A stretch of DNA of 50,670 nt from Saprospiraceae bacterium (GTDB lineage: Bacteria > Bacteroidota > Bacteroidia > Chitinophagales > Saprospiraceae). Below, in pieces: positions 34,022 to 43,234 of the stretch. The position numbers and the translations under genes are program-made. How positions within the stretch are numbered: position 1 is the first letter of the stretch; each line of letters begins with the position of its first letter. Below the pieces are notes generated by a model. That model was not told the origin of the DNA, did not search any database, and worked only from the letters and a program-made list of their open reading frames with translations. The stretch is from NCBI GenBank assembly GCA_013214355.1, contig JABSSL010000038.1:1-50670 (forward strand), given 5' to 3'.

Positions 34022-35062
34022 ATGCAAATCTTAACGGTCGTACTAGGCGTCGTTTTTATCCTCCTGCTCTTAAGTCTACTGGCAAGTACTATCATGGAGT
34101 TCATCTCCTCTATTTTTGGACTCCGTGGGCGAAACTTGCTGAAAGCCCTACGTAACCTGCTAGAGGGCTACAAAGCAGGGGAAGGAGCTGTTGTTGATAA
34201 GGAGATTTACAAGGCTTTTGTCAACAATCCCTTGTATCGCCAACTTTCCTTTCGATATGGTTCGGATTCCAGCAAGACTTCTCCTCCATCTTATATCGGC
34301 TCCAAATCCTTTCAATCAATCCTTTTTGACATTCTGCTTGGCAATGAGATTTTGGAAGACCAGAAGTTGGAAGAAGTGATTTTGCAAAAGATCAACGAAT
34401 TAGAGAATGAAGATTTGAAAAAGGTGCTGCGCCAACTGTGGAGAGATGCAGATGGTAACATTGACACCTTTAAAAAGAAAGTGGAAGAATGGTATAATAG
34501 TGTAATGGAAAGAGCCACGGGTTGGTACAAGCGTTCGACTCAATACATTCTGGTGGGGGTTGGATTTACCATTGCGGTAGTCCTAAACGCTGATACTTTA
34601 GCTATCTATGAAAGATTGGAAAACAATCCTGAAGTGGCGGAGCGTATCGCTAATATTGCGGAAAACCTAGCTACACAGGACACCATTACCAATACCATCG
34701 CTATCGATGCCATTCAAGAAGTAGAAGGTCCAGTAGATACTTCCGCCAATTCTATTGTTATTGATACCTTGGCGATTGAGGTGACAGATACAGAAGAAGA
34801 TCGTCAAGCCAAACAGAATTACAACACAAAAGCCAAGGAACTGACCACCATGGTAGATCAAATCAATACTTACCGTTCCCCTTTAGGTATGGGTTGGAAA
34901 AATGTGAACTTTGGTGCTATGCAGCCGTTAGATATTGCTACGAAAATCCTCGGTTGGCTTGTGACAGCCTTAGCCATTACACTCGGTGCACCCTTCTGGT
35001 TTGATATCCTCAAGAAGATTGTAAACTTAAGAGGAGCTGGTAAAAAACCAGATGACGAATAG
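34022..35062 (+). CDS. Hypothetical membrane protein with three hydrophobic segments
   Basis: 346 residues, family not recognised. A strong N-terminal membrane helix (about 3-27, QILTVVLGVVFILLLLSLLAST) is followed by a soluble part with charged helices, a second hydrophobic helix around 175-190 (YILVGVGFTIAVVLNA) and a third near the C-terminus (LGWLVTALAITLGAPFWFDILKKI). The region between the last two is acidic. Proteins with this plan occur in many Bacteroidota; no function is assigned. Flanked by 174- and 287-bp gaps with no neighbour in its strand close enough for an operon. Confidence 0.75.
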   Translation: MQILTVVLGVVFILLLLSLLASTIMEFISSIFGLRGRNLLKALRNLLEGYKAGEGAVVDKEIYKAFVNNPLYRQLSFRYGSDSSKTSPPSYIGSKSFQSILFDILLGNEILEDQKLEEVILQKINELENEDLKKVLRQLWRDADGNIDTFKKKVEEWYNSVMERATGWYKRSTQYILVGVGFTIAVVLNADTLAIYERLENNPEVAERIANIAENLATQDTITNTIAIDAIQEVEGPVDTSANSIVIDTLAIEVTDTEEDRQAKQNYNTKAKELTTMVDQINTYRSPLGMGWKNVNFGAMQPLDIATKILGWLVTALAITLGAPFWFDILKKIVNLRGAGKKPDDE

Positions 35063-35349
35063 AGCATTTCAGCTGTAAGTTTGCCCCATCCCTATGCTAC
35101 TACCCGAATTGCGGTGGTACGGCACGAAAATTGTACCTGTTGCTACAATAAAGATTTAAATTGTTTCGTACTATACCTCTAAAGGAAGATTGACCTGTAG
35201 AGAAAACCAGAATCTAGGATCAAATGTAGGTTGTCTTTCTTTGGCCATGATCATATAAACATACTTGCGTTATCGTTCGTTGCCTGGCTGCATGACAGGA
35301 CGAGCTTCTGAGCGTATAGTATAGCACAACAACTAAACCTGGACTAGCT

Positions 35350-36078
35350 ATGAGAATCCTACAGATAACTGATCTGCACCTCGGTCTAGAGGGGGAGGAT
35401 ACCAATGGTGTTGATGTAAGAGCCAACTTTGATAAAATCTTGAAGGAAGTGCCAGAACATCAACCCGACCACATCGTAATTTCTGGTGATCTTTGCTACC
35501 GTGACGGCGATCCTAATATTTACAGCTGGATCAAGGAAAAACTCGATCACCTCACCATCCCATACGATCTCATTTCTGGTAATCATGATAACCCTTCTAT
35601 GATCGCAAAGACCTTCGCCTACAATGGTAGATTGAAAGGGGAGGAGCTCTACTATACCAATGTCATAGAAGGCGAATTCATTATTTTCTTAGATACTACG
35701 ACAGGTACAGTTTCGGAGAAGCAACTCAATTGGCTGAAAGATCAGTTGGCAGCACATCAGAAGGAATTAATCATCTTCATGCACCATCCCCCACTCATCG
35801 GCGGGGTACCCTTCATGGATTCAAAACACTATTTGAAAAATATGGATGAGGTACAGGCCATTTTAACCGCTCACCCTTATAACCTCACCATTTTTACCGG
35901 CCATTATCACGTGGAAAAAACCATTCGTTATAAGAATCTTGAAGTTAATATTACACCTTCTTGCTTCTTCCAAATTGATCAGCAGTCGAGCGAGTTTAAG
36001 GTCGACCATTATCGAGTCGGGTTTCGCAAGATAGAAGTGGAAAATAAGATGCTTCGCCATTCTGTGTGCTACTTGTAG
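35350..36078 (+). CDS. Calcineurin-like metallophosphoesterase
   Basis: 242 residues. All five metal/phosphate motifs are present: DLHLG near the N-terminus, GDLCYRDGD, GNHDN, MHHPP and GHYHVEK near the C-terminus. This arrangement is of the class III cAMP phosphodiesterase (CpdA)-like group, but the substrate is not certain. No signal peptide, so cytosolic. The gene begins 287 bp after the preceding one and is followed by about 200 bp of A/T-rich DNA before the next. Confidence 0.9.
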   Translation: MRILQITDLHLGLEGEDTNGVDVRANFDKILKEVPEHQPDHIVISGDLCYRDGDPNIYSWIKEKLDHLTIPYDLISGNHDNPSMIAKTFAYNGRLKGEELYYTNVIEGEFIIFLDTTTGTVSEKQLNWLKDQLAAHQKELIIFMHHPPLIGGVPFMDSKHYLKNMDEVQAILTAHPYNLTIFTGHYHVEKTIRYKNLEVNITPSCFFQIDQQSSEFKVDHYRVGFRKIEVENKMLRHSVCYL

Positions 36079-36278
36079 CATAAACTTTCAAATCCACGAA
36101 GAAGAAAGGCATTTCCAGCCTACCTGCCTCAAACCTGAGCAGACACACCTTCCTAATCAACCCTACTAGGAACATCGGTCCTTTTCAACAATCAAAAGGA
36201 ACCCCTTATCTTTACTACTATTTACTACCTATTAAGTTATCTTTTTTTCGCCCTCCCTTTCAAGAAAACCGAGCTGTT

Positions 36279-37514
36279 ATGTATAAATGTCTTAGTCTTC
36301 TAAGTTTTGCTTCTTTCCTATTCTTTCTAGCCTGCCAAGGTCCCAAACTACGCTCCGTTTACACCTTAGTAGATAGCCCACAGGCGGCTCCAGATCTCAG
36401 TGTTTTTAAGCAGTTGGTGAAAGATAAGCGGGTAGTTATGCTGGGGGAGTTTTGTCATGGGGCCAGGGAGGTCAATCAGTTCAGAAAGGACTTTATCCAA
36501 TATCTACACGAGGAACTGGATTATGAATTATTACTCTTTGAATCGGGGATAGGAGAGGGGATCAGCATTGAATATGAGCGGAATGAATTGTCAGCAACTC
36601 AAATGGTGACTGCTGGAGTGACAGGGCCTTGGCATACGGAGGATTATGTAGAAATAATGGATTACTTGAAGGCTACACCCTCTATGCATGTGGCTGGATT
36701 TGATGTGCAACGTACAGGTAGGAGTTTTGATCGGTGGGTACAGAAGACATTGCCCGCAATTACGCCCAATCCAGAAATATATCAGCAGGTAGAAACACTC
36801 TACACAGAGATGCTCCGTTTGTTTCGGAACCGCAAGGTCAAGGCGGATGAAGCCTTGGAGGATAAGTACGTTCATCTCTCTAAACTGTATAGAGATCTGG
36901 CCAATTTACTGGTTGAAAATGAAACTGTTGTGAAGAACAAGGTCGGGGAGAAAGTCGCGGCATTAATGACTAGAACACTAAGCAATCGACAGGCTTACCT
37001 AGATTACTTTATGGACTTCAAACGCTCCAACGACTACCGGGCGCGATGGACGGCAAGGGATTCATTGATGGCAGATAACGCCCTTTGGTTGATAAACAAC
37101 TTATATCCAGATAAAAAGGTAATCATCAACGCTCATAACTTCCATATTTCCAAGTACAATGAGAAGGAACTAACAATGGGAGAAGTGTTGGCCGAAGAAC
37201 TGGGAGAACAAGTCTATGCCATAGGTGTTTTTGGCGGGAAGGGTAGCTATGCCAATAATGGCCGAAAGCCAGAACTGATGACGCTAACCAAGGCTAAGCA
37301 TGATATTCAGCAGATTGTTCTCAAGGAGCCATATGAAGTTTCCATCTTTCCAATTCCTACTTCTCCCGAGACCAGCCAGAACTGGCTTTATGAGCCAATC
37401 TTGGTGAATCATAGTTTCATTAACTTGGACAACGATCGGGAATTAATCCCCGCAAAAGCCTTTGATGCAATTATTGGGATCAAGGGAATCTCTCCACCGA
37501 AGTATATCAATTGA
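36279..37514 (+). CDS. Erythromycin-esterase-like lipoprotein
   Basis: 411 residues. The signal peptide ends FFLACQG, a lipobox, so the protein should be lipid-anchored. The mature domain belongs to the erythromycin esterase (Ere) superfamily: VMLGEFCHGAREVNQFRKDFIQYL contains the catalytic-type His and the Glu just before, LLLFESGIGEG and NAHNFHISKYNE near the end. True Ere enzymes open the macrolide lactone, but this superfamily is wide and most members have other, unknown substrates. Resistance is not implied. It stands alone. Confidence 0.82.
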   Translation: MYKCLSLLSFASFLFFLACQGPKLRSVYTLVDSPQAAPDLSVFKQLVKDKRVVMLGEFCHGAREVNQFRKDFIQYLHEELDYELLLFESGIGEGISIEYERNELSATQMVTAGVTGPWHTEDYVEIMDYLKATPSMHVAGFDVQRTGRSFDRWVQKTLPAITPNPEIYQQVETLYTEMLRLFRNRKVKADEALEDKYVHLSKLYRDLANLLVENETVVKNKVGEKVAALMTRTLSNRQAYLDYFMDFKRSNDYRARWTARDSLMADNALWLINNLYPDKKVIINAHNFHISKYNEKELTMGEVLAEELGEQVYAIGVFGGKGSYANNGRKPELMTLTKAKHDIQQIVLKEPYEVSIFPIPTSPETSQNWLYEPILVNHSFINLDNDRELIPAKAFDAIIGIKGISPPKYIN

Positions 37515-37581
37515 TATCGAACTTGATTCGGATCCAGAACAGAATGATAAATTATGCTCAGCAGTTTGGCATGGACTTGCC

Positions 37582-38193
37582 TTAGCTTTCAAATTCCCTT
37601 ATCTCTTCGATAAATAGAAGAACCTTCTTTATCCTTTGGTCATACAAATATTTGTTAATCAGGTATATCCCAAGTATCCCGAATCCTGCTACGAACAACA
37701 CCTCAAAGAGGTAAAACTGTAAGTCAGCGTATAGATCCCTTTTTTGGATGACTTTGAAGAGGATGGGAGAAATCAATAGGATGAAGATGGGTAAGAGTGC
37801 CAACTCAAGCCTCCGGTACTTAAGGGTAAGTAATTTAATAGCAGCAATATTCTTTTGAATGACTACTATAGAAGGATTATAATAGTCAACTTTTCCCATT
37901 CTGATGGCTTTTGCCGCAGCATAGAAAACATACACCGAGCCTATACCCGTGCCAATTAATCCGGGTATACTGTACTTCAATTCTTCTAGATGGATAAAGG
38001 AGAAAATAGCAACCACGATCACAGTCGCAGTGATGACCACCACGTTGATAATTTCATGCAGCAAGGGAAGAAACAATTCCTTTTCTGATTGCTGTAGTTT
38101 ATCACCTCTTACGGCACGGGCATGGAAGATTAGCTGTTGTTCCAAGTCATTATTGTGCTTCTTCCATTTACCTTCTATATCATTAAAATCCAT
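37582..38193 (-). CDS. Membrane protein coupled to the sigma factor
   Basis: 203 residues, four hydrophobic helices (about 48-70, 76-93, 128-147, 160-180) after a charged cytoplasmic N-terminus (MDFNDIEGKWKKHNNDLEQQLIFHAR). It lies 6 bp downstream of the ECF sigma gene in the same direction, the position of an anti-sigma factor. No zinc-binding HxxxCxxC motif is visible, so it would be an unusual one. Function by context only. Confidence 0.72.
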   Translation of the reverse strand: MDFNDIEGKWKKHNNDLEQQLIFHARAVRGDKLQQSEKELFLPLLHEIINVVVITATVIVVAIFSFIHLEELKYSIPGLIGTGIGSVYVFYAAAKAIRMGKVDYYNPSIVVIQKNIAAIKLLTLKYRRLELALLPIFILLISPILFKVIQKRDLYADLQFYLFEVLFVAGFGILGIYLINKYLYDQRIKKVLLFIEEIREFES

Positions 38194-38199
38194 AGTATT

Positions 38200-38691
38200 T
38201 TATTTTACGTCCTTGAATCTTATCCGTAAGTGTTCCTTGATTCGACTAAGTTTGGTAGCTACGTTAGTCCTAGAAATGCCGATTATATTGGCGATTTCTT
38301 CATATTTGTATTGGTCTAGGTATAGCAGAATGAGCGCCCGATCCATGACTTTCAGTTCTTGGATATAGCTATATAGGCGCTTAATATTTTGATCTTTTTC
38401 AAAATCATAATCTGAATCATTGATCAATATGGACGGATTCAGAATAGCTCTGTTTTTCTGCTTTTTGCTAGTTTTTCGGTAATGCGAAACGGCTGTGTTA
38501 AGAGAGATTTTATAGATCCAGGTAGATATTTTCACTCGACCATCATATTTATCCATTGATTGCCAAAGTTGAAGCAAGATTTCCTGTTGCAAGTCCGGTC
38601 GCTCCGCCGCTGAACAATACAAGTTGCAAACTTTAAAGATTAAGCTCTTGTGTTCGTCAATAAGTAATATGAACTCTTTTTCGTTCATCAA
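38200..38691 (-). CDS. ECF-family RNA polymerase sigma factor
   Basis: 163 residues. Region 2 is seen in LYCSAAERPDLQQEILLQLWQSMDKYDGRVKISTWIYKISLNTAVSHYRK and region 4 in VMDRALILLYLDQYKYEEIANIIGISRTNVATKLSRIKEHLRIRF. Regions 1 and 3 are missing as in all ECF sigma factors. It is followed at once by the membrane protein gene at 37582. A perfect palindrome lies upstream (38716-38736). Confidence 0.93.
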   Translation of the reverse strand: MMNEKEFILLIDEHKSLIFKVCNLYCSAAERPDLQQEILLQLWQSMDKYDGRVKISTWIYKISLNTAVSHYRKTSKKQKNRAILNPSILINDSDYDFEKDQNIKRLYSYIQELKVMDRALILLYLDQYKYEEIANIIGISRTNVATKLSRIKEHLRIRFKDVK

Positions 38692-38715
38692 GCCCTTTTG
38701 TTTATCTCATTATTC

Positions 38716-38736
38716 GTGACTATCGGAAATAGTCAC
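38716..38736. promoter_or_regulatory. 21-bp palindrome upstream of the sigma gene
   Basis: GTGACTAT-CGGAA-ATAGTCAC is a perfect 8-bp inverted repeat with a 5-bp spacer. It ends 24 bp before the sigma ATG (minus strand), where an operator would overlap the promoter or leader. It may also be a leader hairpin. Confidence 0.55.
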
Positions 38737-38842
38737 AGCTTTTGCTGAATTATTTTTGAGGCGGGAGCGCCTAATGGAATTTCATTGTTACTGGTCCCTT
38801 GATGTTTACCCATGATTATGGTAATAGTACAGCACTTTGATG

Positions 38843-39079
38843 TTAAGCTAGAATCACCAAATCATAGATCTTTTGCACTCCCACCAAGTTGATCTCGACG
38901 ACTGCATCATTTTCATCTTTTACCTGCCTGAACTTCTTCCCAATTAAGGTAGGTTCGGCACCTGGAGGCCCTTCTAGATCTTCATCCGCTTCAATGGTTG
39001 AAACGTTGAATCTAGATTTCCGTAAGATGTTAAGACTGACATTTCCTTTGGCGGACCTAATCGTTAATCCTAATGTCAA
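38843..39079 (-). CDS. Possible small protein, 78 residues
   Basis: An ATG frame divergent from the secreted protein gene at 39148. Composition looks like a real protein (acidic, with VSTIEADEDLEGPPGAEPTLIGKKFRQVKDENDAVVEINLV). It has no recognised family or signal, and no clear ribosome site. It may be a real small gene, or a remnant. Low confidence. Confidence 0.35.
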   Translation of the reverse strand: MTLGLTIRSAKGNVSLNILRKSRFNVSTIEADEDLEGPPGAEPTLIGKKFRQVKDENDAVVEINLVGVQKIYDLVILA

Positions 39080-39147
39080 ATGACGCCAAATTGAAATTCG
39101 ACGGAATAAGGAACTTATTCGCTTTAGGAATCACAAAAAATAATCCC

Positions 39148-40878
39148 ATGGTCTCAAGAACAACTATCCCACTGGTCTTGGGTATTTGGCTATCTTGCCT
39201 TTGTACCCTTCCCGCCCAAGACCTCAATCTTGCTTTACAACCTGATTTCTTTTCCTTTGCTAATGTATTAACTCCTGTTGAAGGCGAGCAATGGCTTGTT
39301 GGGGGAGAAGTAGGGCGCTTTTATGCGTTCCCTGCCTTTAATCCCTATCTCGCAATGATAGATGAGGAAGGCAACCTACTTTGGGAAAGGCGGATCACTA
39401 ATATTTCCGGAACGGAACGAGGTATGATCAGTAAGATTATTCCCACTCCCAAAGGGACATTCTTAGTCATCGGGCATGCTTCTGGCTGCGATTATGGTTT
39501 GCCGGGTTTCATTGCTGAATACGATATGGAGGGCAATCAACTTAGTTTTAAAGAAGTCTTTGAAGTGGGAACAATAGTGGTTCAATTACCTTCTGGAAAT
39601 CTTTTAACTGGAAATATAGAATGGGCTAGCTTTGGCCGGGTCGATCAAGAAGAGGGATTGATCTGGGAACAGTTCCTCTATTCTCCTTACCAATTTCGAC
39701 TGCGTGATCTAGCCATGGGGCAGGGCGCCCAAGCTTATGCATTAGGGGAAAAATGGCTATTTCAAATAGACCCAGAAGAGGGAGATCTATTGGAAGAGAT
39801 TCAGATCCAAGCGGGTGTGAAGTTGTTGAGTTTAAGCAATCATACTGATATTTTGCTGCTACAAGATGGGAAGCTCCAACGTTACGATTCAGATCTAGCA
39901 CTCATCCATGAAATACAACTCAATAGTAGTACAGAATTTTACGACCTAAGAGAGATTAACGAGGAAATTTATCTGCTAGGGCGCGATGTCAATGAGGATA
40001 CACACATTTTCGTCTATGATAGAGATCTACAAGTCCGGCGTGATTTTAATCTAATGGACAAAGGTTTCCATGTAAAGGATTTAGCCTATCGGAATTCAGA
40101 GCTGGTTTTCGTTGGCAGTAAGATTGCTGGTAATTTTGCTTGGGATGCCAATATGTATTATTTGGAGTGGCCGTTTAGAATGCAGGGGAGTCATATTTTT
40201 GCCCAGGCGTTTAATACCATTGGGCAGCGGGCTGAAAACCCATTAGATATTGCCGTAGAGGGTATTTCCTACCAGAACACCCCCGTTCCAGAAGATTTAG
40301 GATACTCCTGCCAAAGCATTACATTTTCCGAAGTAGAAGTTAAAATTGAGAACCAAGGTGAGGAAGTCTTACACTCCGTATCCTTAAACAGCCGTTTCAA
40401 CCGCTGCCAAGGTATTTGCGGATCAGCCTTTACTTACCTCTATGATTTTGATAACCTCAATCTTGCACCTGGTGAAAGCATTTCATTACCTGTGGGAGAT
40501 ATTCAGGCGCCAGGGATTCCTGAGCAAGATGAAGTGGAACTCTGTTTTTGGATTAGCAAGCCTAACGGGAAAATCGATAATCGAGGGGCTAATGATCTAA
40601 ACTGCCAACGATTACTCATTAATGATACGCCAGCGATTGACCACAACTACAACCTTCACCTGTTTCCGAATCCTGCTCAAGAAAAACTACATCTAGACTT
40701 CGAGGCCGGTTTACAATCCGATCACATTGGGCAAGTGTACGATGCGCTCGGGCGTCTGGTAAAGACCTATAATTTTCCCAAAGGGACCACTTTTGAAACC
40801 ATTGATATTAATAGACTTAGCGCAGGGGCTTACTTCTTCAAATTAGGGGGGCTGAGTAAGCGATTTGTGAAGTATTAG
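39148..40878 (+). CDS. T9SS-sorted secreted protein, first copy
   Basis: About 576 residues from MVSRTTIPLVLGIWLSCLCTLPAQ, a typical signal peptide; an upstream in-frame ATG at 39073 adds 25 polar residues and is less likely. The body contains a repeated beta-strand pattern (PFWVVGG-like blades) that looks like a propeller, then a beta-sandwich segment (VEVKIENQGEEVLHSVSL) and a C-terminal type IX sorting domain: NLHLFPNPAQEKLHLDF...GQVYDALGRLVKTY...LSAGAYFFKLGG...FVKY. It should be exported through the outer membrane and attached to the surface or released. A paralogue follows at 41271. Confidence 0.85.
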   Translation: MVSRTTIPLVLGIWLSCLCTLPAQDLNLALQPDFFSFANVLTPVEGEQWLVGGEVGRFYAFPAFNPYLAMIDEEGNLLWERRITNISGTERGMISKIIPTPKGTFLVIGHASGCDYGLPGFIAEYDMEGNQLSFKEVFEVGTIVVQLPSGNLLTGNIEWASFGRVDQEEGLIWEQFLYSPYQFRLRDLAMGQGAQAYALGEKWLFQIDPEEGDLLEEIQIQAGVKLLSLSNHTDILLLQDGKLQRYDSDLALIHEIQLNSSTEFYDLREINEEIYLLGRDVNEDTHIFVYDRDLQVRRDFNLMDKGFHVKDLAYRNSELVFVGSKIAGNFAWDANMYYLEWPFRMQGSHIFAQAFNTIGQRAENPLDIAVEGISYQNTPVPEDLGYSCQSITFSEVEVKIENQGEEVLHSVSLNSRFNRCQGICGSAFTYLYDFDNLNLAPGESISLPVGDIQAPGIPEQDEVELCFWISKPNGKIDNRGANDLNCQRLLINDTPAIDHNYNLHLFPNPAQEKLHLDFEAGLQSDHIGQVYDALGRLVKTYNFPKGTTFETIDINRLSAGAYFFKLGGLSKRFVKY

Positions 40879-41270
40879 TGACTGTTGCCAAGCCTATGTA
40901 GTAATTTCAAGACAGGCTAATTCTAAATTGCATAGGCTTGACAGCATCACAAAAATCAATAGATTCAGGCCAGTTGCTCCCAAACCATGTCAGTCACCTT
41001 GCCAAAGGGACGTATCTCTTTGTGATCCATTTTGAAATCTTCCACATTAGACCTACTTTGTTAAGGTGTTTAAGCACCACTTATGTAATAATGTGAACTC
41101 AACTGCACGCTCAAGACTTTTCCTTTTCTAACAATTACTAGGAGATTTATCTCAATTTACACTACTGACTTATGGCAGTGGCTTAGGTATCGGATGGTAC
41201 TTAGACTATTTGTCATAAGTACTGTGCTGTAGTGGTGTAATACATCCATATAACCCTAAATGCCGTAAGC
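40879..41270. other. Intergenic with one inverted repeat
   Basis: 392 bp without a gene. CAAGCCTATG (40889-40898) and CATAGGCTTG (40931-40940) form a perfect 10-bp stem with a 32-nt loop just after the stop at 40878, probably a terminator or stability hairpin; no T tract follows. Nothing else is clear. Confidence 0.5.
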
Positions 41271-43028
41271 ATGAATTCAAAATGTATCTATGTCATATTG
41301 TTGACAGTCACTTTTCAGTTTTCTCTTGTAGAAGCCCAAGATATCAATAGAATCTTTAACCCTGAAAAAACTTTGTTCACCCAAGGAGATGTGTTAGTGC
41401 CTATTAACAATGGCCAATGGTTGATTGGCGGTTCAACAGAACTACAAGTTTCCAATTACGAAGAACACCACCCTTATATTGCTATGATTAGCGAGACGGG
41501 TGAGCTTATTTGGGAACATATTTTTTTTCAGCCTTATCATGTAGACGTTTCAGCAAATATCCATCAAATCATTCCATTGGATAACGGAACATTCCAGGTT
41601 TTGGGTCGTTTTGGACCTGAATTTTTTGCCACTACCTATGATACACTAGGTCAACAAATTGAGATGCATCGCTACAATGGCCCCGGAAGGGTTGCTATGC
41701 TTTTGCCTAATGGAGATGTACTTTTTAGTTCTAAAGGAGGAAAAAACCTTACACGCACATCATTAAATGGCGAACGAATTTGGAGTATTGACCTGTCCGG
41801 CTATTGGGCAGAATTTCGGTTTGTGCAATTCTGTGTATCTGACGCAGGGGCTATATATGTACTGGGTGAACAGAAGCTTTTTAAACTTGATATTCAAGAT
41901 GGAACATTGATCGAGGAGTTTGATGTTCAAAATACCCAAAGCATCTTGTTGCTTTCAGACGCAAATATCATAGCTGTATTGACAAGCGATCATGTTCTGA
42001 GGTTAGATGAAGAACTTCATCCCTTAGATACGGTACCAATAGGGAAAGCTGGGTACCAGCATTATAAAATGAAGGTACGGAATGATCGAATTTTCATTTT
42101 TGCTAAAGCGGAAGAAGGTACTACAATCGTCGATATGTTTGATTTTGACCTAGACCCCTTGCAATCAATTGAGATCGCTAATGAATACCAAATTGTTCAG
42201 GACATAGGCTGGCAAAATGGTCATTTTTTGATTTTAGGGAACAAAGTCTTTGAACCGATCTATGAAACTGACATAGTACAGTATTTTCTCAATAGCAAAT
42301 TCCGATTGATTACTAGTATGTATGTGCAGAGTTTAGATACATCTCCACAATTTTATCCAAACAACCTGGATATAGCCCTATTGGATATAGAGTTGATTAC
42401 TCCCATTGAGATACCTGATTGGCAATATCCTTGTGCTAATTCTCAGTTGGATTCAGTTCGTTTATGGATATCGAATCAAGGAGAGGACATGATTAAGACG
42501 CTAACAATCGGCTGGAAAGAAAACAGTTGTTATGCTGGAGATTATGAAAGCTTTTCTATAAGCTTTTCTAATTTAGACCTAGATGCTGGAGCAGCCAAGA
42601 ATCTGGATATTGGCGTTTTTACAGATCTGGGAGGTTTAGTCAATAATGCAGTAGAATTGTGTTTTTTTGTCATGGAAGTGAATGGTCGAGTCGATAAACA
42701 GCCAGAAAATGATGTCTACTGTAAATGGCTGAGTAATTCACAATTAACAACTCTGGATGATCCCAGCGAGGGGGAATTGGATGTTTCTACTCAGGAACTA
42801 ATTATATTTCCTAATCCTGTTCAATCCAGCTTAATTATATCTGGGAATCAAAAAGCCAGGGCATTCAGCCTAGCCCAGGTTTTTGATGCAAGTGGAAGAT
42901 TAGTTAAGGAATTCCACTTGACTTCAGGTATAGAGAAGTGGGAAATAGATGTGCAAAACTTCAATCCAGGTGTCTACTTACTTAGAGTTGGCGATATGAT
43001 GGGACGATTTGTTAAGAAGGGCTATTAG
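41271..43028 (+). CDS. T9SS-sorted secreted protein, second copy
   Basis: 585 residues, signal peptide ending SLVEAQ, same plan as the protein at 39148: the openings (DINRIFNPEKTLFTQGDVLVPINNGQWLIGG and the first copy's PVEGEQWLVGG) and the closing VNGRVDKQPENDVYCKWL versus NGKIDNRGANDLNCQRL correspond. The sorting domain is ELIIFPNPVQSSLIISG...AQVFDASGRLVKEF...FNPGVYLLRVGD...FVKKGY. The two are tandem duplicates and diverged strongly in the middle. Function unknown; probably a surface or released protein. Confidence 0.85.
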   Translation: MNSKCIYVILLTVTFQFSLVEAQDINRIFNPEKTLFTQGDVLVPINNGQWLIGGSTELQVSNYEEHHPYIAMISETGELIWEHIFFQPYHVDVSANIHQIIPLDNGTFQVLGRFGPEFFATTYDTLGQQIEMHRYNGPGRVAMLLPNGDVLFSSKGGKNLTRTSLNGERIWSIDLSGYWAEFRFVQFCVSDAGAIYVLGEQKLFKLDIQDGTLIEEFDVQNTQSILLLSDANIIAVLTSDHVLRLDEELHPLDTVPIGKAGYQHYKMKVRNDRIFIFAKAEEGTTIVDMFDFDLDPLQSIEIANEYQIVQDIGWQNGHFLILGNKVFEPIYETDIVQYFLNSKFRLITSMYVQSLDTSPQFYPNNLDIALLDIELITPIEIPDWQYPCANSQLDSVRLWISNQGEDMIKTLTIGWKENSCYAGDYESFSISFSNLDLDAGAAKNLDIGVFTDLGGLVNNAVELCFFVMEVNGRVDKQPENDVYCKWLSNSQLTTLDDPSEGELDVSTQELIIFPNPVQSSLIISGNQKARAFSLAQVFDASGRLVKEFHLTSGIEKWEIDVQNFNPGVYLLRVGDMMGRFVKKGY

Positions 43029-43073
43029 AGGTAGCTGATCAAGTCGTTCCAAACGATTCAGACGAGAAAAGGG

Positions 43074-43200
43074 AGGTGCATGCCTTCAAGGGCTGTAGAA
43101 AAAGCAAAAATTAGGGGAATGGGGGTGAATGTCTGTCAGTAGAACACCGTTTTATCTGGGAGGTCTACTTACTATCCAGCCCTTTTCTAGGCATGCACCT
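43074..43200. repeat. Long-range inverted repeat with large loop
   Basis: AGGTGCATGCC (43074-43084) pairs perfectly with GGCATGCACCT (43190-43200), and inside it AAGGGCTG (43088-43095) pairs with CAGCCCTT (43177-43184). CTGATCAAGT occurs on both sides, at 43036 and 43199. The region lies between the convergent T9SS and DUF3179 genes. It may be a small non-autonomous repeat or an RNA structure; no transposase is present. Confidence 0.5.
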
Positions 43201-43234
43201 GATCAAGTTGGGACTTGATGAATTACAGCGGATT

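Noticed and set aside
36279-37514. An antibiotic-resistance gene (erythromycin esterase).
   Set aside because: Only superfamily motifs are visible; most such proteins in Bacteroidota are not known to act on macrolides.
38889-39083. A 64-codon plus-strand frame.
   Set aside because: Antisense to the minus-strand frame at 38843, which has better composition, and without ribosome site.
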